64,000 bases of DNA from Myroides odoratimimus (GCF_030326305.1 NZ_JACAKB010000007.1:1-64000); one strand, 5' to 3'; positions 16,401-25,112 are shown, counted from the stretch's first letter. Notes: generated from the sequence alone by a model not told the origin. A program made the numbers and translations.

Positions 16401-16403
16401 GCA

Positions 16404-17165
16404 TTACTTCGCTTTATACTCCTTCTCCCATTCTAGCACAGGATCATATAATAGATTAAAAGCTGTATCTCTTACTTCTTTTTTGTTCTCTAGGGTCAGC
16501 CCTTTCGTTTCTATACAAGGAAATATCTTAACTGGTACCACTCCTGGGTGGCCTATCCCCCATACAAAAGGAAAATAATGTCTCAATCTACCAAATGCTA
16601 AAGGAGCTATCGGTATCTGATGATCTATAGCTAGCCGAAAAGCACCATCCTTAAAACTGTCTAGTATGATCGTTCTATCATCTGTTACTCCGCCTTCAGG
16701 AAAAATGCAGATGCTCAGCCCTCTACTTAGACGCTCTTGTGCACTGTCGAATACTTGCTTCTTACTTCTTGCATCCTTTCTATCTACTAGAATACAGGCA
16801 CGTTTATAAAAGAACCCAAACACTGGAATACTCGATAATTCTTTCTTCCCTACAAAGACAAAAGGATTGTCCTTTACAAGAATAAGCATCATCATAATGT
16901 CTAACATCGAAGTATGATTAGCAATAAACATATAACTCTTCCCTTTCTCTAGCGGAGTTTCTTCTTCTATCTTATACCTCATCCCTATGCCGTAAAATAC
17001 GAGAATAGCCCAGATACGAGCTACTTTAAAAAACTGAGGATATGTCTTCTCTGATCCAATCGTTATCAATAAAAAAGGAGATAATATTAAAATAACGATT
17101 ACCATCCAGATATAAAACCACAGTCGCCAAAGTGAACTGAAAAACACACTTATACTTTTCACCAT
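16404..17165 (-). CDS. plsC: 1-acyl-sn-glycerol-3-phosphate acyltransferase
   Basis: Adds the second acyl chain to make phosphatidic acid at the inner membrane. The 253 residues start with a strong membrane anchor (about 10-35). The acyltransferase motifs are NHTSMLDIM near 85-93 (the H-x4-D catalytic pair) and FPEGGVTD near 157-164. Acyl-donor preference cannot be read. A TATTTTTG box is 31 bases upstream. With gpsA in the same window it belongs to the same lipid pathway, though not the same operon. Confidence 0.9.
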   Translation of the reverse strand: MVKSISVFFSSLWRLWFYIWMVIVILILSPFLLITIGSEKTYPQFFKVARIWAILVFYGIGMRYKIEEETPLEKGKSYMFIANHTSMLDIMMMLILVKDNPFVFVGKKELSSIPVFGFFYKRACILVDRKDARSKKQVFDSAQERLSRGLSICIFPEGGVTDDRTIILDSFKDGAFRLAIDHQIPIAPLAFGRLRHYFPFVWGIGHPGVVPVKIFPCIETKGLTLENKKEVRDTAFNLLYDPVLEWEKEYKAK

Positions 17166-17196
17166 TTGTATTACAAATTCTATCTTTTACTAACTT

Positions 17197-17204
17197 CAAA
17201 AATA
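17197..17204 (-). promoter_or_regulatory. Promoter -7 box of plsC
   Basis: Minus strand TATTTTTG, full match to TAnnTTTG, 31 bases before the plsC ATG. Confidence 0.5.
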
Positions 17205-17269
17205 AACAATTCTAACACCATATAACTACATTGACTAGTAAAAACAAGGCAAATAAACTTCAATTCGCT

Positions 17270-17277
17270 TATCTTTG
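17270..17277 (+). promoter_or_regulatory. Promoter -7 box of trpS
   Basis: TATCTTTG, full match to TAnnTTTG, 25 bases before the trpS ATG. Confidence 0.55.
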
Positions 17278-17302
17278 CTTTTTAAATAATTAATATCACG
17301 CA

Positions 17303-18283
17303 ATGGCTAAAATTCTAACAGGAGTTCAAAGTACAGGAACTCCACACTTAGGGAATCTTTTAGGAGCTATTCTACCAGCAGTAGAAATGGCAAACAAAAA
17401 AGAGAATGAGTCTTTTATTTTTATTGCGAACTTGCACTCTGCAACGCAAATTAAGGACGCTAAAACTTTACAAGAAAATACCTATAGTGTTGCGGCTACT
17501 TGGCTTGCTTGTGGTGTAGACGTTAATCATGTAACTTTTTACCGCCAGTCAGATGTACCGCAAACAACTGAGCTTACTTGGTACTTAAGTTGCTTCTTTC
17601 CATACCAACGTCTAACATTAGCTCATTCGTTTAAAGATAAGGCAGATGTTTTATCTGATGTTAATGCAGGGTTATTTACTTACCCAATGTTGATGGCAGC
17701 GGATATTTTACTATACGATGCTGAATTCGTACCAGTAGGAAAAGACCAAATGCAACATTTAGAGATTACACGTGATGTAGCATCTCGTTTTAATCACCAA
17801 ATGGGAGAAACTTTTGTATTACCAGAGGTAAAAATCCAAGAGGAAGTAATGGTAGTACCCGGTACAGATGGAAACAAAATGTCTAAGTCTAGACACAATA
17901 CCATCAATATCTTCCAAACTGATAAAGTATTGAGAAAAGAGGTTATGAGCATCGAGACAGATAGTACTCCTCTAGAGGATCCTAAGAACCCTGATACTTG
18001 TAATGTATTCACGATCTATAAACTATTAGCTACTCCAGAACAAATAGAAGCGATGAGAGCTAAATACTTAGGAGGTAACTATGGTTATGGACATGCAAAA
18101 CAAGAGCTTTTCGAACTTATCGTTGAGAAGTTTAAAGATATTCGTGAGAAATACGAGTACTATATCAACAACTTAGAAGAAGTAGATCGTCTATTAGGGA
18201 TCGGTGCAGAGAAAGCGTCTGTGATCGCTACAGGAACTCTAAATAAAGTAAGAGAGAAATTAGGTTACGGAAGTGCTAAATAG
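17303..18283 (+). CDS. trpS: Tryptophanyl-tRNA synthetase
   Basis: Charges tRNA-Trp. The 326 residues are typical of the bacterial enzyme. The class I HIGH-type motif is TGTPHLGNLLGA near 11-22, the tryptophan-site region contains YPMLMAADILLYDAEFVPVG near 129-148, and the KMSKS loop is GNKMSKSRHN near 191-200. No leader peptide or attenuator precedes the gene, unlike asnA in this window. Confidence 0.97.
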   Translation: MAKILTGVQSTGTPHLGNLLGAILPAVEMANKKENESFIFIANLHSATQIKDAKTLQENTYSVAATWLACGVDVNHVTFYRQSDVPQTTELTWYLSCFFPYQRLTLAHSFKDKADVLSDVNAGLFTYPMLMAADILLYDAEFVPVGKDQMQHLEITRDVASRFNHQMGETFVLPEVKIQEEVMVVPGTDGNKMSKSRHNTINIFQTDKVLRKEVMSIETDSTPLEDPKNPDTCNVFTIYKLLATPEQIEAMRAKYLGGNYGYGHAKQELFELIVEKFKDIREKYEYYINNLEEVDRLLGIGAEKASVIATGTLNKVREKLGYGSAK

Positions 18284-18311
18284 TCTTCTATACCCTTTCT
18301 TAAGATATCTT

Positions 18312-18339
18312 ATAAGCCTTACCTCTGTGTAAGGCTTAT
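18312..18339. terminator. Weak bidirectional hairpin between trpS and dprA
   Basis: Arms ATAAGCCTTAC (18312-18322) and GTAAGGCTTAT (18329-18339) between convergent genes. Neither side has a strong T-run, so termination may be inefficient. Confidence 0.5.
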
Positions 18340-18352
18340 GTATTTATCGCTA

Positions 18353-19462
18353 TTATACAAGCTCAAAATACTTACCTGGCAATGGCCTTACTACACCCAG
18401 CATTTCTAAATTAAGCAGGATACTACTTACCTTATAAATCGGTAGAGAACAGCTGAGTGCTATAATATCTAATAACTCACGATCATGCTTACTCAAATAA
18501 TTAACTATCAACTGTTCATCAGGATTGAGATCTAGAAACAGTTGGGGTTGAATAACTTTAGGCGCTTTAGCTTGAGCATCCCAGTTTAGGGTTTCAACAA
18601 TCTCTTTAGCAGAAGTTAATAATTGAGCTTTATTCTTTTGAATAAGATGATTGCAACCTGCACTCATAATATCACCAACTCTCCCAGGAACAGCAAAAAC
18701 GTCTCTGTTATAATCATTAGCAAAGGTCACTGTAGACATAGAGCCTCCCTTAATAGCACTTTCAATAACAATAGTAGCCTGAGACATCCCAGCGACAATA
18801 CGATTGCGTTGAATAAAGTTCTCTCTATCTACCCTACTGCTCACCCAAAACTCAGATAGACAAGCCCCACCCTGTTCTTCAATACGCCTAGCTACCGCCG
18901 TGTGAACATCAGGATAAATTCTATTCAACCCATGTCCAAGAACAGCATAAATATCTAAACCATTCTCTAAAGCTGCTATATGTGCGGTAATATCTACTCC
19001 GTAGGCTAGACCGCTCACAATAATGGGGTTATACGACTTTAGATCACTTATTAACTCCATACAGATATCCACACCTCTTTTGCTTGGATTACGTGTCCCT
19101 ATGAAGCTAATAACCTTTCTATTGTCTAAACTGATACTAGGTACTGTGCTAAATAACAATAAAGGGCTATCCTCACACTCTTTCAATAAAGTGGGGTAAC
19201 AACTATCTGTATAATCAAAACAAGACAAGTGATACTTCTCAATGTTTTTTAATTCTTGTTCGGCTCTTTTTAAGACATTGCTATCTTGAAGATTTCTCCA
19301 TAACATACTACCAATCCGATGTACAGCAATGACATCCTTTTCTTTGGCTAAAAAGACTTCTTTAGGAGAACCGAAGTACTCTAATAATCGCTTAGCTGTT
19401 ATTGGGCCAACTCCCACAGTCGATTGTAATGCCAACATATAAAATAACGTTTCTTCTTCCAT
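18353..19462 (-). CDS. dprA: DNA-processing protein DprA
   Basis: Binds incoming single-stranded DNA and loads RecA during natural transformation. From the ATG at 19462 it has 369 residues. An N-terminal helix-hairpin-helix-like region contains TVGVGPITAKRLLEYFG. The Rossmann-like core contains SFIGTRNPSKRG, SGLAYGVDITAH and YAVLGHGLNRIYP, and a C-terminal winged-helix-like domain covers about the last 70 residues. A longer frame starts at a TTG (19480), but a -7-like TATAATTG covers that position, so I prefer 19462. Confidence 0.93.
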   Translation of the reverse strand: MEEETLFYMLALQSTVGVGPITAKRLLEYFGSPKEVFLAKEKDVIAVHRIGSMLWRNLQDSNVLKRAEQELKNIEKYHLSCFDYTDSCYPTLLKECEDSPLLLFSTVPSISLDNRKVISFIGTRNPSKRGVDICMELISDLKSYNPIIVSGLAYGVDITAHIAALENGLDIYAVLGHGLNRIYPDVHTAVARRIEEQGGACLSEFWVSSRVDRENFIQRNRIVAGMSQATIVIESAIKGGSMSTVTFANDYNRDVFAVPGRVGDIMSAGCNHLIQKNKAQLLTSAKEIVETLNWDAQAKAPKVIQPQLFLDLNPDEQLIVNYLSKHDRELLDIIALSCSLPIYKVSSILLNLEMLGVVRPLPGKYFELV

Positions 19463-19624
19463 AGGTAAATTGGTAATCAATTATAGTATTTGTATCTTCA
19501 CTTCACAGCCTCAAAAACCTATCCAATATCACGTCAAGCCTCGATATTCTTTCATTTGTTTTAGAAATATAACTTACTAGAGATAAAAAAGTTATAGGTT
19601 GTTAAAAATAATAGTGAATATTTT

Positions 19625-19654
19625 TTTGATTAGTTATTGTTTAATGTAATTTTG
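19625..19654 (+). promoter_or_regulatory. Strong Bacteroidota promoter of the HU/SPOR gene
   Basis: TTTG at 19625-19628, 18 bases, then TAATTTTG at 19647-19654: a perfect consensus pair. The ATG follows only five bases after the -7 box, so the transcript is probably leaderless or nearly so. Confidence 0.7.
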
Positions 19655-19659
19655 TCTTT

Positions 19660-20598
19660 ATGAAGATCGAAAAATACATATCAGCTTTGCTTTATAGATA
19701 CCAGTGTGTAATCATTCCTGGTTTTGGAGCTCTATTGACAGAAATCAAGTCATCATACTACAGTGAGGAGAAACAATGTTTCTTCCCTCCACAGAAGAGT
19801 CTTTCTTTTAATGCGAGTATTAAGCATAACGATGGGTTATTAGCTAATCATATCGCTGTAGAAGAGAATATCTCTTATGATGAAGCTGTTCTTTTAATCA
19901 ATCAGAATATTAAAGGATGGGAAGTAGAGTTGCGCAATATCGGTAGTTTAGAATTACTGAATGTGGGTATGTTCCAAACTAATTCTGAAGGTAATCTAGT
20001 ATTCGAACCTGCTTCTAATAGTAATTACTTAATGACCTCTTTTGGTCTATCTACAGTAATGGCAAAGACGATAGAGCGATCTCCTATCATCCCACTTGCT
20101 GAAACTGTTACGGTACCTACTGTGAAGACAAATAAGAAGTATACATTCTTTAAATATGCTGCTGTAGTAGCTTTATTTATTAGTACAGCTGGAGTCTTTG
20201 TAAACAAAGGATATGAAGCGTACTTAAATGATGAGGCATATACTGTAAGTAAAAATGTGCAGAGTAGAGTAGAGAATAAAATACAACAAGCGACCTTTAT
20301 CATAGAACCTACAGCCACTACTATCTCTATTCCAGTAAAAGAAGAGGAGCTTATAGAAGAGACTGTAAGTACCCCTTACCACGTTATCGCATGTGCTTTT
20401 AGATCAGAACAAACTTCTCTATCTGAGGCTAAGAAACTACAGAAAAAAGGGTATGAAGGAGCAAAAGCACTATCTCGTACAAAATATGGAGTCTACCCTG
20501 TCTCTTATGGTAGCTATACGACTCAACAAGAAGCTCAGCGAGAAATGAGAAAAATACATAATACTGTCAATATTGATGCTTGGATTTTAGTACAATAA
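19660..20598 (+). CDS. HU-CCDC81-like and SPOR-domain membrane protein
   Basis: The 312-residue protein has two N-terminal HU-like modules (about 1-60 and 65-125, with the opening MKIEKYISALLYRYQCVIIP typical of CCDC81-type proteins in Bacteroidota). A single membrane helix lies near 165-183 (FKYAAVVALFISTAGVFV), followed by a linker and a C-terminal SPOR domain from about 240 (YHVIACAFRS to VNIDAWILVQ). SPOR domains bind denuded septal peptidoglycan, and HU-like domains may bind DNA or protein. A link between the cytoplasmic face and division-site peptidoglycan is plausible but inferred. Confidence 0.85.
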   Translation: MKIEKYISALLYRYQCVIIPGFGALLTEIKSSYYSEEKQCFFPPQKSLSFNASIKHNDGLLANHIAVEENISYDEAVLLINQNIKGWEVELRNIGSLELLNVGMFQTNSEGNLVFEPASNSNYLMTSFGLSTVMAKTIERSPIIPLAETVTVPTVKTNKKYTFFKYAAVVALFISTAGVFVNKGYEAYLNDEAYTVSKNVQSRVENKIQQATFIIEPTATTISIPVKEEELIEETVSTPYHVIACAFRSEQTSLSEAKKLQKKGYEGAKALSRTKYGVYPVSYGSYTTQQEAQREMRKIHNTVNIDAWILVQ

Positions 20599-20613
20599 AT
20601 AGTTAAAACATAT

Positions 20614-20643
20614 ATCCCGAATCTGAAAAGGTTCGGGATTTTT
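20614..20643 (+). terminator. Terminator of the HU/SPOR gene
   Basis: Arms ATCCCGAA (20614-20621) and TTCGGGAT (20632-20639) with a T-run. It ends about 12 bases before the next promoter. Confidence 0.75.
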
Positions 20644-20655
20644 ATTTAATGTGCC

Positions 20656-20663
20656 TATATTTG
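20656..20663 (+). promoter_or_regulatory. Promoter -7 box of the thioesterase gene
   Basis: TATATTTG, full match to TAnnTTTG. It lies downstream of the alternative ATG at 20649, which shows that the ATG at 20679 is the real start. Confidence 0.6.
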
Positions 20664-20678
20664 TCGAAAATAATAACA

Positions 20679-21191
20679 ATGGAAGCAAAATTAGTATCTG
20701 AATCAGCTACTTTAATGACAGACTTAGTTCTACCAGGAGAGACTAACCCACTTAATAATATGTTCGGTGGAGAATTATTAGCTCGTATGGATAGAGCTGC
20801 TGGTATCGCTGCTAGAAGACACTCGCGCAGAGTATGTGTTACGGCATCAGTGAACCACGTCGCTTTTAACAGACCCATTCCTCTAGGAAGTGTAGTAACT
20901 GTGGAGGCTAAAATATCTCGCTCATTTAACTCATCTATGGAAGTGTACTTAGATGTATGGATCGAAGACAGAGAATCAGGAATAAAGAAAAAAGCAAATG
21001 AAGCTATCTATACATTCGTAGCTGTAGATGACACAGGTCATCCTGTAGCTATCCCTGAGCTAATCCCTGAAACAGATTTAGAGAAAGAAAGATACATCGG
21101 AGCCTTAAGACGTAAACAGTTGAGTTTAGTTATCGCAGGAAAGATGAAACCAAGTGATGCTACAGAACTTATAGCTCTATTTAACGAATAA
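20679..21191 (+). CDS. Acyl-CoA thioesterase, hotdog fold
   Basis: A 170-residue hotdog-fold thioesterase of the BFIT/YciA type, which hydrolyses acyl-CoA to free acid and CoA. Typical features are PGETNPLNNMFGGELLARMD near 20-39, with the helix of the hotdog fold, then VTASVNHVAFNRPIPLGSVV. The catalytic Asn and Asp of the family fit N27 and D39 approximately. A longer start at 20649 is excluded because the promoter -7 box lies inside it. The S1/P1 nuclease gene follows after four bases, so the two are probably one transcript. Confidence 0.87.
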   Translation: MEAKLVSESATLMTDLVLPGETNPLNNMFGGELLARMDRAAGIAARRHSRRVCVTASVNHVAFNRPIPLGSVVTVEAKISRSFNSSMEVYLDVWIEDRESGIKKKANEAIYTFVAVDDTGHPVAIPELIPETDLEKERYIGALRRKQLSLVIAGKMKPSDATELIALFNE

Positions 21192-21195
21192 TATT

Positions 21196-21984
21196 ATGAA
21201 GAAATTATTATCCCTATTTGTAGTTGCATTCTTTGCATTACAGACAGCTAATGTATTTGCTTGGGGTACTACTGGTCACAGAGTAGTAGCTGAATTAGCA
21301 GAAAGAAACCTAAGCAAAAAAGCTAAAAAACAATTAAAAGAAATCATTGGCAACCAACAATTAGCGTATTGGGCTAACTGGCCAGACTTTTTAAAGTCAG
21401 ATCCTTCTTGGAAGTTCGCAGATAGCTGGCACTATATCAATATGCCTGGTGATCTAGATAGACAAGCATTCGATAAAGAACTAGCGAACTCTACAGATGA
21501 AAACTTATATAAAAGAGCTCTTATCCTTATCGAAGAGTTAAAAGACAAGAATCTTCCATTAGCAAAAAAACAAGAGAATCTGTACTTCTTAATCCATATC
21601 ATCGGTGATGCTCATCAACCACTACACATCGGTAGACCAGAGGATCTTGGTGGAAATAGAGTAAAGATAGAATGGTTTAGAAAAGCAACTAACTTACACA
21701 GTCTATGGGACTCTGCTCTAGTTGATTTCGATAAATACAGCTATACAGAATATGCTACTGTACTAGATGTACACGGCGCTAACTACAATCAAAAAATCAC
21801 TTCTGGTACATTAGAAGATTGGATCTATGATTCGTACACGATGGCGAATAAACTATATGCTAGTGTAGAGCCTGAAGAGTCTCTAAGCTACAGATACCAC
21901 TTTGATCACAAAGACAACGTAGAAAGTCAATTACTAAAAGGAGGATTAAGATTAGCTAAAATCTTAAATGACATCTTTAAATAA
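21196..21984 (+). CDS. Secreted S1/P1-type zinc nuclease
   Basis: The 262-residue protein has a signal peptide ending near NVFA, so the mature chain starts with Trp23 in WGTTGHRVVAELA, as this trinuclear-zinc family requires. Other ligands can be read: the His in TGHRVV, DF in NWPDFL, the His in DSWHYINMP, HIIGDAHQPLH and LHSLWDSALVDFD. It probably degrades single-stranded DNA or RNA in the periplasm or outside for phosphate and nucleoside supply. It lies four bases behind the thioesterase gene. Confidence 0.93.
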   Translation: MKKLLSLFVVAFFALQTANVFAWGTTGHRVVAELAERNLSKKAKKQLKEIIGNQQLAYWANWPDFLKSDPSWKFADSWHYINMPGDLDRQAFDKELANSTDENLYKRALILIEELKDKNLPLAKKQENLYFLIHIIGDAHQPLHIGRPEDLGGNRVKIEWFRKATNLHSLWDSALVDFDKYSYTEYATVLDVHGANYNQKITSGTLEDWIYDSYTMANKLYASVEPEESLSYRYHFDHKDNVESQLLKGGLRLAKILNDIFK

Positions 21985-22003
21985 GACATATCTAAAGCAT
22001 ACA

Positions 22004-22035
22004 GAAAAGGCGAAGTAATGATACTTCGCCTTTTC
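22004..22035. terminator. Terminator after the S1/P1 nuclease gene
   Basis: Arms GAAAAGGCGAAGTA (22004-22017) and TACTTCGCCTTTTC (22022-22035), between convergent genes; works mainly for the plus strand. Confidence 0.8.
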
Positions 22036-22071
22036 TTATTTAGTGCTAAAACTAGCTTATTTACATTTAAA

Positions 22072-23409
22072 TTATCGACTATAACTAGATCTAGACGATG
22101 AAGATGAACTACTGCTTCCTCCTCTACTGTAGCCTGATGAGCTACTTCCAGAAGATGAGCGGCTATAGTTACTACTTGATGAGCTACTAGGGTAAGAACT
22201 ACTAGACGAACGACTGTAGCTACTATTGCTAGAACTACTTGGATAAGATGAGCTACCTCTACTATAACTAGATCTAGATGATGAGTTACTAGGATAAGAT
22301 GAACTACTAGACGAACGACTATAACTACTATTGCTAGAGCTACTAGGATAAGATGAACTTCCTCTACTATAACTAGATCTAGAATAAGAGGAATTATTAG
22401 ACGATGAGCTCGCATTACTAGAAGAGTTACCTCTACTGTAGCTAGAACGAGAATTGTTGCTCCCTGTATTCGATATCGCCTCTCCTCTATTATAAGAACT
22501 AGAACCTGTATTATCTGTAAAACTACTACCTCTACTGTAACTAGAACGAGAGTTACTGTTTACATTACTAGATGTACTACTATTATCCGTATAAGCAGAT
22601 CTTCTGTAATTTGGGTTCTGGTTACTATCTACTGAATATTCACTTCGTGAGTTAGAGCTACCTCTAGTATTGGTTAAATCTTTTCTATTATAAAAACTAT
22701 CCTCACTATATCTGGTTCTAAAAGATTGATTAGGATTTTGCCTTTCATAAGAAGATTGAGCCACCCCTTGATACATATTCTGAGCCTGTGTGCTGTATCG
22801 GTTACTTGAATAATAGTAATTATTATAATGATTAATCTGAATATTAACATGGCTCATGTATCGATCAGTGCTGTATGGCGAATAATGATAATAATAATCA
22901 GGGTAATACCCCCATCCCCAAGATGAGTGATATGCTCTGTAATTACTAGTCCAGAATAAAGTAAACATAGGTGGTCTACTTAAATAAACAGGCTCATAAA
23001 TATAATTAGGTCCATAGAGATAAGAGTTTCCAACTACCTGCATTAATACAACATTTTCTCTTGTATCTTTTTCTACTTCAATAGTTGCTACATCTTGAAA
23101 AAGATCCTTACCTAATACAGCTTGAATCACAATAAGGTGTGTTCTTCCTTCCACTAATTCCACAACTCGTAGATAATCTACATAACCATCTCTATTTAAG
23201 TCAAGGTTATTAATTCTCAAATTAGGGTCATTCAGTCTAAATTCAAAATCAGATAAATCTTTAGACTCTCCAAATATAGAAGCTACAGCTTGAAGGTCTA
23301 AATTATCACTAATGTCATAGTTATTAGCTGTTACGACAGCTCTCTGTCCAAAACTTAAAGCTCCAGTAAGAGAAAAAATAACTAAAAATATATATTGTAT
23401 TATTTTCAT
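22072..23409 (-). CDS. Secreted protein with a Ser/Tyr/Arg-rich repeat tail
   Basis: A 445-residue protein with a signal peptide (to about FGQ at 22). A folded N-terminal region at about 25-170 has an EF-hand-like loop, DLNRDGYVDYLRV, near 71-83. A Tyr-rich region (YYPDYYYHYSPYS) follows, and from about residue 245 to the end comes low-complexity sequence built of SSYSRG, SSYPSSSS and NSSYSRSS units. The last part includes two long near-copies of about 30 residues. I recognise no named family. It may be a surface or matrix protein; the repeats could vary in number between strains. Confidence 0.7.
   Translation of the reverse strand: MKIIQYIFLVIFSLTGALSFGQRAVVTANNYDISDNLDLQAVASIFGESKDLSDFEFRLNDPNLRINNLDLNRDGYVDYLRVVELVEGRTHLIVIQAVLGKDLFQDVATIEVEKDTRENVVLMQVVGNSYLYGPNYIYEPVYLSRPPMFTLFWTSNYRAYHSSWGWGYYPDYYYHYSPYSTDRYMSHVNIQINHYNNYYYSSNRYSTQAQNMYQGVAQSSYERQNPNQSFRTRYSEDSFYNRKDLTNTRGSSNSRSEYSVDSNQNPNYRRSAYTDNSSTSSNVNSNSRSSYSRGSSFTDNTGSSSYNRGEAISNTGSNNSRSSYSRGNSSSNASSSSNNSSYSRSSYSRGSSSYPSSSSNSSYSRSSSSSSYPSNSSSRSSYSRGSSSYPSSSSNSSYSRSSSSSYPSSSSSSNYSRSSSGSSSSGYSRGGSSSSSSSSRSSYSR
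22090..22480 (-). repeat. Coding minisatellite in the Ser-rich protein
   Basis: The coding sequence for the SSYSRG/SSYPSSSS tail is internally repetitive. On the plus strand the units read as variants of ACTATAACTAGATCTAGA, ATGAGCTACTAGG and CGAACGACTATAACTACT, recurring at about 22.1-22.4 kb. Near-identical copies lie near 22200-22290 and 22290-22380, a substrate for slippage or recombination. Confidence 0.6.
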
Positions 23410-23621
23410 TTCAAAAAGTATAAAATGTTATCACTTCTTCTATAATGGCAAAAAATGTACCATAACAATCTATAGCAAGATACTGAAAAACAAAGAGTAA
23501 AACTTATTTGATTTCATAAAAAGAGTAAATGTTTTCATAATATTCCACATTTCAAGGGTAGTGATAACAAATTAAAAGACAGTATTTTAAAGTATCTTCT
23601 TATTTAGTCTTACAATTTTAG

Positions 23622-23629
23622 TAATTTTG
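23622..23629 (+). promoter_or_regulatory. Promoter -7 box of hflX
   Basis: TAATTTTG, full match to TAnnTTTG. It overlaps the TTG at 23627 that begins a longer frame, so translation should start at the ATG at 23648. Confidence 0.6.
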
Positions 23630-23647
23630 CACTATAATATAGTTTAT

Positions 23648-24880
23648 ATGATTGATAGAGAAGAAATAAATTTTGAACGTTCTGTAATCGTTGGAATCAT
23701 TACACAAGATCAAGATGAATCAAAGCTAAATGAGTATTTAGACGAATTAGAGTTTTTGACATTTACAGCAGGAGGACAAGTATATAAGCGTTTTACACAG
23801 AAAATGGACAAGCCGAATCCTAAGACCTTTGTTGGTACTGGGAAGATGCAAGAAATTCATAATTATATTGTAGAGAACGATATTCATACCGTGATATTCG
23901 ATGATGAACTATCGCCTGCTCAACAAAAGAATATTTCTAGGGAATTAGACTGTAAAGTACTAGATCGTACTAACTTAATCCTAGATATCTTTGCTCAAAG
24001 AGCACAAACTTCTTATGCAAGAACTCAAGTAGAACTAGCACAATTCCAGTATTTATTACCAAGGCTATCTGGTATGTGGACTCACTTAGAGAGACAACGT
24101 GGAGGTATTGGGATGAGAGGTCCTGGAGAGACAGAGATAGAAACAGATAGACGTATCGTACGTGACCGTATTACCCTTTTAAGAGATAAACTAAAGGTAA
24201 TCGATAAGCAAATGGCTTCTCAAAGAGGAAACCGTGGAGCGATGGTACGTGTAGCATTGGTAGGATATACTAACGTAGGGAAGTCTACACTGATGAATGC
24301 TGTAGGTAAAAGTGAAGTATTCGTAGAGAATAAGTTGTTTGCAACACTAGATACAACTGTACGTAAAATCGTAATTGGCAACTTGCCATTCTTATTGTCA
24401 GATACTGTAGGTTTTATTCGTAAACTACCTACTCAGTTGGTTGAGTCATTCAAAAGTACCTTAGATGAAGTAAGAGAAGCAGATCTATTATTACACGTAG
24501 TAGATATTTCTCACCATGACTTCGTAGATCACATCGAATCTGTAAATGAGATTCTTAAAGATATCAAGAGTAATGACAAGCCTACTATTATGATATTTAA
24601 CAAAATAGATGCTTATCAACCTGAGAGAATAGAAGAGGATGATCTAATGACAGAACGCACTTCAAAACACTATTCGATAGAAGAGTGGAAGAAGACTTGG
24701 ATGAATAAAGTAGGTGAAAACAATGCTATTTTTATCTCTGCAACAAACAAAGAAAACTTTGAAGAGTTTAGAAAGAAAGTGTATGAAGCAGTACGTGAAA
24801 TCCACATTACACGTTTCCCTTATAACAACTTTTTATTCCCGGATTATGACCATTTAATTGAATCTTCAGAAGAAGAATAA
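23648..24880 (+). CDS. hflX: GTPase HflX
   Basis: Ribosome-associated GTPase that splits stalled ribosomes, especially under heat stress. From the ATG at 23648 it has 410 residues. The glycine-rich family motif GGIGMRGPGETEIETDRR is near 155-172. The G domain follows with G1 GYTNVGKST, G3 DTVGF and G4 NKID. The longer TTG start adds only seven residues and collides with the promoter. Monocistronic as far as can be seen. Confidence 0.95.
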   Translation: MIDREEINFERSVIVGIITQDQDESKLNEYLDELEFLTFTAGGQVYKRFTQKMDKPNPKTFVGTGKMQEIHNYIVENDIHTVIFDDELSPAQQKNISRELDCKVLDRTNLILDIFAQRAQTSYARTQVELAQFQYLLPRLSGMWTHLERQRGGIGMRGPGETEIETDRRIVRDRITLLRDKLKVIDKQMASQRGNRGAMVRVALVGYTNVGKSTLMNAVGKSEVFVENKLFATLDTTVRKIVIGNLPFLLSDTVGFIRKLPTQLVESFKSTLDEVREADLLLHVVDISHHDFVDHIESVNEILKDIKSNDKPTIMIFNKIDAYQPERIEEDDLMTERTSKHYSIEEWKKTWMNKVGENNAIFISATNKENFEEFRKKVYEAVREIHITRFPYNNFLFPDYDHLIESSEEE

Positions 24881-24966
24881 AATATTTGTTTATAAATTAA
24901 TTAGTAAAAGAAGATTAGATAATAATATTTTTTCTATTTTTACACTATTGCTAAAAAGCTGATTAT

Positions 24967-25059
24967 ATGTATTTATCAATGAACAATAATTTCTCTAATA
25001 ATAATTTGAATCGTTTCTACGACTCGAAGAGGAATCCTATTGGCATTGATTTAAGTTAA
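24967..25059 (+). CDS. Putative Asn-rich leader peptide of asnA
   Basis: A 30-codon ORF whose product begins MYLSMNNNFSNNNLNRFYDS; eight of the 30 residues are Asn, six of them in two runs of three (codons AAC AAT AAT and AAT AAT AAT). The ORF ends at TAA 25057-25059, 25 bases before a strong terminator that itself precedes asnA by about 30 bases. A peptide rich in the product amino acid followed by a terminator is the classical arrangement of ribosome-mediated attenuation. No clear promoter was found for it, so it may be read through from hflX. Confidence 0.65.
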   Translation: MYLSMNNNFSNNNLNRFYDSKRNPIGIDLS

Positions 25060-25084
25060 TTATATATTATTTCATTATCCGTTT

Positions 25085-25112
25085 AAAGGCTCCTCTCTGA
25101 GGAGCCTTTTTT
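25085..25112 (+). terminator. Terminator hairpin upstream of asnA, probable attenuator
   Basis: Arms AAAGGCTCCTC (25085-25095) and GAGGAGCCTTT (25099-25109), loop TCT, then T to 25112. The upstream AGAGGA (25028-25033), inside the Asn-rich ORF, can pair with TCCTCT (25091-25096) of the left arm, which would form an antiterminator when a ribosome stalls at the Asn codons. It may also end the hflX transcript. Confidence 0.8.

Noticed and set aside
21927-22415. 162-codon minus-strand frame rich in Val, His and Leu.
   Set aside because: It is the alternative reading frame of the Ser-repeat minisatellite.
23627-23647. TTG start for hflX.
   Set aside because: The -7 promoter box TAATTTTG covers it, so it cannot be in the transcript.
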